Positions 7,412 to 11,462 of a stretch of 11,462 nucleotides of DNA are shown piece by piece (the stretch's first letter is position 1; every line of letters starts with the position of its first letter). This DNA comes from Halococcaceae archaeon (GTDB taxonomy: Archaea; Halobacteriota; Halobacteria; Halobacteriales; Halalkalicoccaceae). The stretch is from NCBI GenBank assembly GCA_007128515.1, contig SKXI01000168.1, positions 1 through 11,462 on the forward strand, read 5' to 3'. The notes below the pieces were generated by a model, which saw nothing but the letters and a program-made list of their open reading frames with translations, did no database searches and was not told the DNA's origin. A program made the position numbers and the translations under genes.

Positions 7412-8821
7412 ATGGAGGGACCGGTTCCCGAACTCGGAGCGCGCGCCGACCGGTGTGCAGCGGCGCTTCGCGAGGCCGGGGAGGTGCTGCTCGCCTCGCA
7501 TATCGACGCCGACGGGTTGACGAGCGCTGGCGTCGCCGCGCAGGCGCTCTCGCGGGCGGGAATCGAGTTCGAGGCGACGTTCGCGAAACAGCTCGACGGC
7601 GAGGTGCTCGCCTCGATCGCCGCGAGCGAGTACGAGACGGTCCTGTTCACCGACTTCGGCAGCGGCCAGCTCGACCTGATCGCGGAGTACGAGCGCGAGG
7701 GAGCGTTCACACCCGTGATCTGCGATCACCACCGGCCCGCGGAGGCCGAAACGGCGTGTCACCTCAACCCGCTGCTGGAGGGGATCGATGGGGCCTCGGA
7801 GCTCTCGGGTGCGGGTGCGAGCTACGTCCTCGCCCGGGCACTGGAGAACGGCCACGACAACCGCGATCTCGCCGCCCTCGCGGTCGTCGGCGCGGTCGGC
7901 GACATGCAGGCGAGCGACGGCGAACTCCACGGCGCGAACGCGGGGATCGTCGAGGAGGCCGTCGACGTGGGGGTCGTCGACGCCGGGACGGACCTCGCGC
8001 TCTACGGCACGCAGACCCGTCCGCTGCCGAAACTGCTCGAGTACACCGGCGACCTCGGCATCCCGGGGATCTCGAACGACGCGGCGGGGACCATTCGGTT
8101 CCTCGACGGGCTCGACCTCGACCTGAAAGGGGACGACGGGTGGCGCTGCTGGGTCGATCTCGGCCGGGAGGAACGACGACAGGTCGTGAGTGGGCTGTTG
8201 CGACACGCGATCACGCGCGGCGTCCCCTCCGAGAAGATCGAGACGCTCGTCGGGACGACGTACACCCTCAGTGAGGAGGACGCGGGGACGGAACTGCGCG
8301 ACGCGAGCGAGTTCTCGACGCTGTTGAACGCGACGGCACGCTACGATCGGGCGGACGTCGGCCTCGCGGTCTGTCTGGGTGATCGCGACGGGGCGCTCTC
8401 TGCGGCTCGGAAACTGCTCGGGGAACACCGTCGGAACCTCTCGGCGGGCGTCCGTCTCGTCGAGGAGACCGGCGTCACCCACGAGGAGCACGTCCAGTGG
8501 TTCGATGCAGGGACGAAGATCCCGGACACGATCGTCGGTATCGTGGCGGGGATGGCGATGGGAAGCGGCGGGATCAGCTACGGGAAGCCGATCGTGGCGT
8601 TCGCGGCGAAGTCGGACGAGGAGACGAAGGTCTCGACCCGCGGCACGCGCGGGCTCGTCGGTCGCGGTCTCGATCTCTCGGCGGCGGTCGGGGAGGCCGC
8701 ACGGGCGGTCGGGGGCGACGGTGGCGGCCACGACGTGGCCGCGGGGGCGACGATCCCCACGGGAAGCGAACGCGAGTTCGTCACACGGCTCGACGACCTC
8801 GTCGGCGAGCAGCTGGGATGA
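7412..8821 (+). CDS. RecJ-like DHH/DHHA1 single-strand nuclease
   Basis: A 469-residue DHH-superfamily phosphoesterase of the archaeal RecJ-like type, probably a metal-dependent single-strand-specific exonuclease in repair or at the replication fork. Metal motifs: SHIDADGLTSAG with D32 and D34, LFTDFGSGQ with D81, CDHHRP with D105, H106 and H107, and VGAVGDMQ. The C-terminal DHHA1 domain carries the glycine-rich GSGGISYGKP (from G384) that contacts nucleic acid, then an acidic, Gly-rich tail. ATG 7412 was preferred to the frame's upstream openings because it follows a TATA-like word at leaderless spacing and precedes the first helix of the domain; the upstream part would be basic and would overlap the divergent gene. 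Archaea often have several RecJ homologues, some binding GINS and some acting in RNA or oligonucleotide turnover, so the exact role is open. The stop overlaps the next gene as ATGA. Confidence 0.9.
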   Translation: MEGPVPELGARADRCAAALREAGEVLLASHIDADGLTSAGVAAQALSRAGIEFEATFAKQLDGEVLASIAASEYETVLFTDFGSGQLDLIAEYEREGAFTPVICDHHRPAEAETACHLNPLLEGIDGASELSGAGASYVLARALENGHDNRDLAALAVVGAVGDMQASDGELHGANAGIVEEAVDVGVVDAGTDLALYGTQTRPLPKLLEYTGDLGIPGISNDAAGTIRFLDGLDLDLKGDDGWRCWVDLGREERRQVVSGLLRHAITRGVPSEKIETLVGTTYTLSEEDAGTELRDASEFSTLLNATARYDRADVGLAVCLGDRDGALSAARKLLGEHRRNLSAGVRLVEETGVTHEEHVQWFDAGTKIPDTIVGIVAGMAMGSGGISYGKPIVAFAAKSDEETKVSTRGTRGLVGRGLDLSAAVGEAARAVGGDGGGHDVAAGATIPTGSEREFVTRLDDLVGEQLG

Positions 8822-9525
8822 CCCCCCTTCGCCCGCTCGCGTTTCGAGCGGGGGTTGCGGTCGCACTCGCCGTGTTTCGGACCCGGCATCGGCTCCGTCG
8901 ACGGTTCCGTCCCGGGCGCTACATCGACGCCGACCCGTTCTCGCTTCGTTGGATCGACCCGGCGTCGATCGAGGACGAGGTGCTGCCCGACCGCCCCGAG
9001 CGGCCACCGTGGGGTCGTGTCGAGGCTGGACGCTGGGACAGCGAGGCACGACCGTTCGAGGATCGACCGGTCGTCCGCGCGCTCACCGCTCGGTTCGACG
9101 GGGGGCGAGCGTGGGAGGAGACGTGCCTGCGCGAGCACTTCGTCGACCAGATCGACCGCTTCGGCGAGGCGTGGAGCCACGAGTCCGGGGACGGGTTCGA
9201 GCGTCGGTGTGCGGCGATCGACGCGCTCTACGAATCGATGGCGGGCGAGGGCTATCTCACGCAGCGGACACTCGCGCGGCGGGGTGACGGGGACGCCGTC
9301 CCCGTGCTGAACGAGATCACCGTCGACGTCGGCCGGGACGGCGCGTTCCTCTGGCGCGGACAGGGTCAACACCGCCTCGCGCTCTCCCGACTCCTGGGGA
9401 TCGAACACGTACCGGTCCTCGTCGCCCGTCGGCATCGAGACTGGCAAGCGGAGCGCGAGGAAGCCCGGGCCGGTGGGGGAGTCGGTCGAACCCACCCGGA
9501 CCTCACCGACCTCGTCGTGGATTGA
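8818..9525 (+). CDS. ParB/sulfiredoxin-like domain protein, function unknown
   Basis: A 235-residue protein translationally coupled to the nuclease gene (ATGA, 8818-8821). The C-terminal part contains GQHRLALSRLLGIEHVPVLV (from G183), which resembles the ParB/Srx-fold signature G-x-H/E-R-x-x-A followed by LG and VPV; it is followed by ARRHRDWQ. Upstream, GRVEAGRWDS, ARPFEDRPVV and a WEETCLREHF segment recall uncharacterised proteins with ParB-like domains that I have seen near polysaccharide loci in diverse microbes. The N-terminus has a short hydrophobic stretch (about 7-20) followed by a very basic run, RTRHRLRRRFRPGR, which could bind membrane or nucleic acid. It lacks the helix-turn-helix and dimer domains of partition ParB, so plasmid partition is unlikely. 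A nuclease or nucleotide-binding role is possible but unproven. Confidence 0.75.
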   Translation: MTPLRPLAFRAGVAVALAVFRTRHRLRRRFRPGRYIDADPFSLRWIDPASIEDEVLPDRPERPPWGRVEAGRWDSEARPFEDRPVVRALTARFDGGRAWEETCLREHFVDQIDRFGEAWSHESGDGFERRCAAIDALYESMAGEGYLTQRTLARRGDGDAVPVLNEITVDVGRDGAFLWRGQGQHRLALSRLLGIEHVPVLVARRHRDWQAEREEARAGGGVGRTHPDLTDLVVD

Positions 9526-9550
9526 TGTCCGTCCGGAACGAACGGGTGCT

Positions 9551-9913
9551 ATGGCGTCGCTCTCGCTCGATACGCTCTCGCTACCCCACTGGATCGGTGT
9601 CGCGCTCGCGCTCGTCAGTGCGATCGTCCACCTCGTCCTCGGCGTCGGGTTCCTCCCCCATCCGATGGGTGTGCTCTTCGTCCTCGCGGGCGCGGGGTTC
9701 GTCGGCGCGGTCGTGCTCCTCCTTTTCGACTACCGGCGGCGGCTGCTCTACCTCGTCGGGATCCCGTACACCGGGATCCAGATCGTCCTCTGGATCGCGC
9801 TCAACTGGGAGCGGATCTCGGCGGGCGCGATCCCGCCCTCACACCTGGTCGACAAGGTCGCACAGGTCGGGCTGATCCTCGTCCTGGTCTATCTCTACCG
9901 AGCGTCGGGCTGA
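9551..9913 (+). CDS. Small four-helix membrane protein of unknown function
   Basis: A 120-residue predicted integral membrane protein. Hydrophobic segments lie at about residues 13-33, 39-59, 65-84 and 101-116. Helix 1 carries two histidines (H13 and H27) and the loops contain LPHPMG, FDYRRR and NWERISAGAIPPSH. The positive loop after helix 2 (DYRRR) suggests that it faces the cytoplasm. ATG 9551 was chosen because it starts the hydrophobic part cleanly; a GTG at 9473 in the same frame would add a polar segment overlapping the ParB-like gene. The 25-base gap to the upstream gene suggests read-through from that operon. It resembles small haloarchaeal conserved membrane proteins, but I cannot name a family or function. 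Confidence 0.75.
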   Translation: MASLSLDTLSLPHWIGVALALVSAIVHLVLGVGFLPHPMGVLFVLAGAGFVGAVVLLLFDYRRRLLYLVGIPYTGIQIVLWIALNWERISAGAIPPSHLVDKVAQVGLILVLVYLYRASG

Positions 9914-9923
9914 GTCCGTTTCC

Positions 9924-9945
9924 GCGGTTTCCCATACGGAGCCGC
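9924..9945 (+). repeat. Hairpin just after the membrane-protein stop
   Basis: GCGGTTTCC pairs with GGAGCCGC around the loop CATAC, giving eight pairs including one G-T wobble and one bulged T. It begins ten bases after the TGA at 9911-9913. It could mark the 3' end of the operon mRNA, but no T-run follows, which archaeal terminators usually need. Confidence 0.35.
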
Positions 9946-10161
9946 TGGAGGTGCGTATCCGCCGTACTCCATCACGACTCGGACCGATCCATCAGTCGAC
10001 GCACGTTCCACGAATAAACCGGATACGACGATAGGGAATCGGTCTCCGAGGCTGTTCGTGTTCCGAGAGTACGACTGTGGCGACCACGACGAGGTCGACT
10101 CGCCGACTACCCGACGATACCGGTCAGAAACGGTGGTCGAAACGACCCCTGGAGCGGGTTA

Positions 10162-10197
10162 CACCGAAGCGGCGCCGGTCCGGCTTCCGGCTCGGTG
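10162..10197. repeat. Two-part inverted repeat
   Basis: The outer arms CACCGA and TCGGTG pair perfectly, and the inner arms GCCGG and CCGGC pair around an eight-base loop, with six unpaired bases (10168-10173) on the left side. As RNA it would be an 11-pair hairpin with one bulge. Its role is unknown. Confidence 0.4.
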
Positions 10198-10322
10198 AAG
10201 AACTCCGGTTAACTCCGTCCCGAATACGTGTACAGCGTCGCGTCCGGTATCAAGCGAGGTGGTCACCGAACGGGCACGGGATGACGCCGTCGCCGTACCG
10301 TGGTGACCGACAGCAGGGCACT

Positions 10323-10353
10323 CGACCGTGGCGACGTCGAAGCTCCACGGTCG
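10323..10353. repeat. Perfect 9-base inverted repeat
   Basis: CGACCGTGG (10323-10331) is mirrored exactly by CCACGGTCG (10345-10353) around a 13-base loop that itself contains the palindrome CGACGTCG. It is the longest perfect stem I found in the gene-poor region and lies five bases before another dyad. It may be a protein-binding site or the stem of a small RNA. Confidence 0.45.
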
Positions 10354-10358
10354 GTATT

Positions 10359-10373
10359 CGATAGGGCCTATCG
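10359..10373. repeat. Near-palindrome of 15 bases
   Basis: The arms CGATAGG and CCTATCG are perfect inverted copies around a single central G. The lack of a loop rules out an RNA hairpin of full length and makes a dimeric DNA-binding protein site the more natural reading. Confidence 0.4.
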
Positions 10374-10527
10374 TACACCCACCCAGAGATCTCGGTGGCC
10401 ACTCGATCGATCCCGTCTCTCGGTCCCGAAGTGGGGACTCTACGAACGTCTCCGATACTCCCTATGAGCTACGTGTCGCGTGCGGGACCAGAACCCCGTC
10501 CGGAACGACTCACGCACGTTCTCGATC

Positions 10528-10598
10528 GGAACGCGCTGGAGGTACGAATCGTTCGGGAGACGCCGATCACCTCCGAGAGCGATCCCGAGAGGCGTTCC
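10528..10598. repeat. Nested inverted repeats, possible structured RNA
   Basis: The outer arms GGAACGC (10528-10534) and GCGTTCC (10592-10598) are perfect. Inside them GCTGGAGGT (10535-10543) pairs with ACCTCC plus AGC (10569-10574 and 10578-10580) with a three-base bulge. A small CGAA/TTCG pair lies in the inner loop at 10545-10555. The left strand is continuous over 16 pairs. Chance pairing in GC-rich DNA is possible. Confidence 0.35.
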
Positions 10599-11044
10599 AC
10601 GGTGAAACCGCTCCGACGACGGGTGCCGGGCGGCGAAACCGATGGCTGCGATGGTCCCGGACCGGACGGTCGAAGAACCAGCCCTCGTACCGCCTCCGGA
10701 CTCCCGTGGAAGCGAAAGCGAGTATCGTACTCCGGCAGTCCGTCCGGTCTCGCGTGGACCCAGCGAACGGACTCCCCTCGGGATTCGCCATCCATGTGTG
10801 CGAACGCTCTCTGCGAGGTACACTCCCGTTCCGACGGACCGGGGTCTGCTACTCCGATTCCCTGTCTCGACCGCTCGTGGGATCGCCCGGCTCACCGCCC
10901 TTCGCGACCCGTATCGACGGGCTCCCAAACGTACCCGCTCCAGATCCCGACGCTCGTCGCGATCGAACGATCGATAGCCGACCCGGCACGATTCTGTATC
11001 GCCGTAGGTGATTTACGAAGACGAAGAGACAGTCCGCTTCGGAG

Positions 11045-11064
11045 GGATTCGATCGCCCGAATCC
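11045..11064. repeat. Perfect 7-base hairpin
   Basis: GGATTCG (11045-11051) and CGAATCC (11058-11064) are exact inverted copies around a six-base loop. It lies about 160 bases before the start codon at 11227. No tRNA can be built around it, although the arm looks a little like a T-arm. Confidence 0.4.
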
Positions 11065-11181
11065 GTGGACGAGACGGCCGATACGACGTGTTCTGGGGTC
11101 ACTACTCGTCTCTCGTCGGTATCCCGACGACCACCGCGGTCCGGGCTACGTGTCCGGCCCCTGTTGGAGTCGGAGGCGACG

Positions 11182-11226
11182 CGGACTTCGTCCGACTTAT
11201 GCCCGCGACGGGAGAGAGTCCCGTGT
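11182..11226 (+). promoter_or_regulatory. Leaderless promoter with two flanking dyads (possible operators)
   Basis: CTTATGC (11196-11202) is centred about 28 bases before the ATG at 11227, as expected for the TATA box of a leaderless transcript. It is flanked by two inverted repeats: CGGAC-TTC-GTCCG (11182-11194) where TFB would bind, and ACGGGA-GAGAG-TCCCGT (11208-11224) between the box and the start codon. A repressor bound at either would block initiation. The dyads are seen directly; the regulatory role is inferred. Confidence 0.5.
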
Positions 11227-11462
11227 ATGAGCGAGTTCGACCCCGAGAAGTTCGACGAGAAGTACGTCCACTACTTCAACGAGCTACAGCGGGCGTACAA
11301 GCAGGCGTTCGAGTATATGAACGAGCGCTACGACTCCGAGCTGATCCACGGCATCGACCAGTTCGTGTTGAACGAGAGCGAGCCGCTCTACGACGGGGCA
11401 GGCGAGTTCAGTATCGACCTCCCGGACGAGCCGTACGAACGGATGGGGATCGAGGTCGGCCG
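11227..11462 (+). CDS. Conserved haloarchaeal protein of unknown function (DUF5783-like), 3' end outside the window
   Basis: Seventy-eight codons are visible before the right edge. The acidic protein opens MSEFDPEKFDEKYVHYFNEL, followed by QRAYKQAFEYMNERYDSELI, DQFVLNESEPLYDG and IDLPDEPYERM, with no membrane segments. From memory this matches a family widespread in haloarchaea and catalogued as DUF5783, with no known function. The start at 11227 was preferred because it follows a TATA-like box at leaderless spacing and because I recall the family beginning at this MSEFDPEKF. The same frame is open back to a GTG at 11008, directly after a TAG; that would add 73 residues which become basic and Ser-rich and do not look like the family, so it was not used. 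It is separated from all other genes by the gene-poor region. Confidence 0.8.
   Translation, partial: MSEFDPEKFDEKYVHYFNELQRAYKQAFEYMNERYDSELIHGIDQFVLNESEPLYDGAGEFSIDLPDEPYERMGIEVG

Larger units (their letters stand above)
9914..11226. other. 1.3 kb gene-poor region with clustered inverted repeats
   Basis: No convincing gene is seen on either strand. Open frames exist (for example plus 10328-11011 and minus 10440-10928), but their products are rich in Arg, Ser and Pro and poor in Asp and Glu, unlike the acidic proteins of the neighbours, and they overlap each other. GC drops to 60% in the line at 10441. I looked for and did not see tRNA T-arms, RNase P or SRP RNA core motifs, CRISPR repeats, long direct repeats or insertion sequence ends. 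What it does hold is several perfect or near-perfect inverted repeats, listed separately, and a T/A-rich word on the minus strand (GGTTTATTCG, plus positions 10011-10020) that could be a promoter for something short reading leftward. Confidence 0.6.

Noticed and set aside
6311..9049. Minus-strand open frame of 912 codons across hemD, the membrane gene and the nuclease gene
   Set aside because: It spans genes on both strands and an intergenic promoter pair, and shows no protein family features.
10593..10608. GTTCCACGGTGAAAC resembling the core of a haloarchaeal origin recognition box
   Set aside because: The half-sites are spaced one base too far apart, the G-run that normally follows is missing, there is no second copy and no orc1/cdc6 gene nearby.
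10440..10928. Minus-strand open frame of 162 codons in the gene-poor region
   Set aside because: Same reasons: basic composition, no domain, no promoter or ribosome binding site seen.
10328..11011. Plus-strand open frame of 227 codons in the gene-poor region
   Set aside because: The product is Arg/Ser/Pro-rich and not acidic, matches nothing I know, and a minus-strand frame of similar quality overlaps it.
11045..11064. Possible tRNA T-arm
   Set aside because: The loop is six bases rather than seven and lacks TTCRA; no acceptor, anticodon or D arm can be placed around it.

Overview
The window looks like chromosomal DNA of a haloarchaeon (class Halobacteria). The grounds are very high GC in the genes (48 of 60 bases in the line at 8641), strongly acidic predicted proteins, TATA-like boxes about 26-28 bases upstream of several start codons (leaderless promoter style), and the linked hemC, uroporphyrinogen-III methyltransferase and hemD genes typical of this group. 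I cannot fix the genus.

Layout from left to right. (1) 1-4276, minus strand: a five-gene run read right to left. A 132-residue unknown protein overlaps otsA (trehalose-6-phosphate synthase), which is followed 3 bases later by otsB (trehalose-6-phosphate phosphatase). After 124 bases come a sulfatase-fold protein and the first nine codons of what looks like a second one, running off the left edge. (2) 4376-6991, plus strand: hemC, the SUMT gene and hemD overlap each other, forming a tight operon that makes uroporphyrinogen III and diverts it to precorrin-2, the branch point for siroheme, cobalamin and the siroheme-dependent archaeal heme route. (3) 6988-7323, minus strand: a small four-helix membrane protein whose stop codon shares the palindrome CTAG with the hemD stop. 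(4) 7412-9913, plus strand: a RecJ-like DHH/DHHA1 nuclease overlapping a ParB/sulfiredoxin-like protein, then a second small four-helix membrane protein. (5) 9914-11226: about 1.3 kb with no convincing gene, lower GC (36 of 60 bases in the line at 10441) and several inverted repeats. (6) 11227-11462: the start of a conserved haloarchaeal protein of unknown function, with two inverted repeats flanking its probable TATA box.

The most interesting points are the unknown protein coupled to otsAB, the threonine in place of the formylglycine-forming residue in the sulfatase-fold protein next to the trehalose genes, the coupled nuclease and ParB-like pair, and the gene-poor 1.3 kb with clustered dyads and a probable operator at its right end. 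None of these is proof of a new system.
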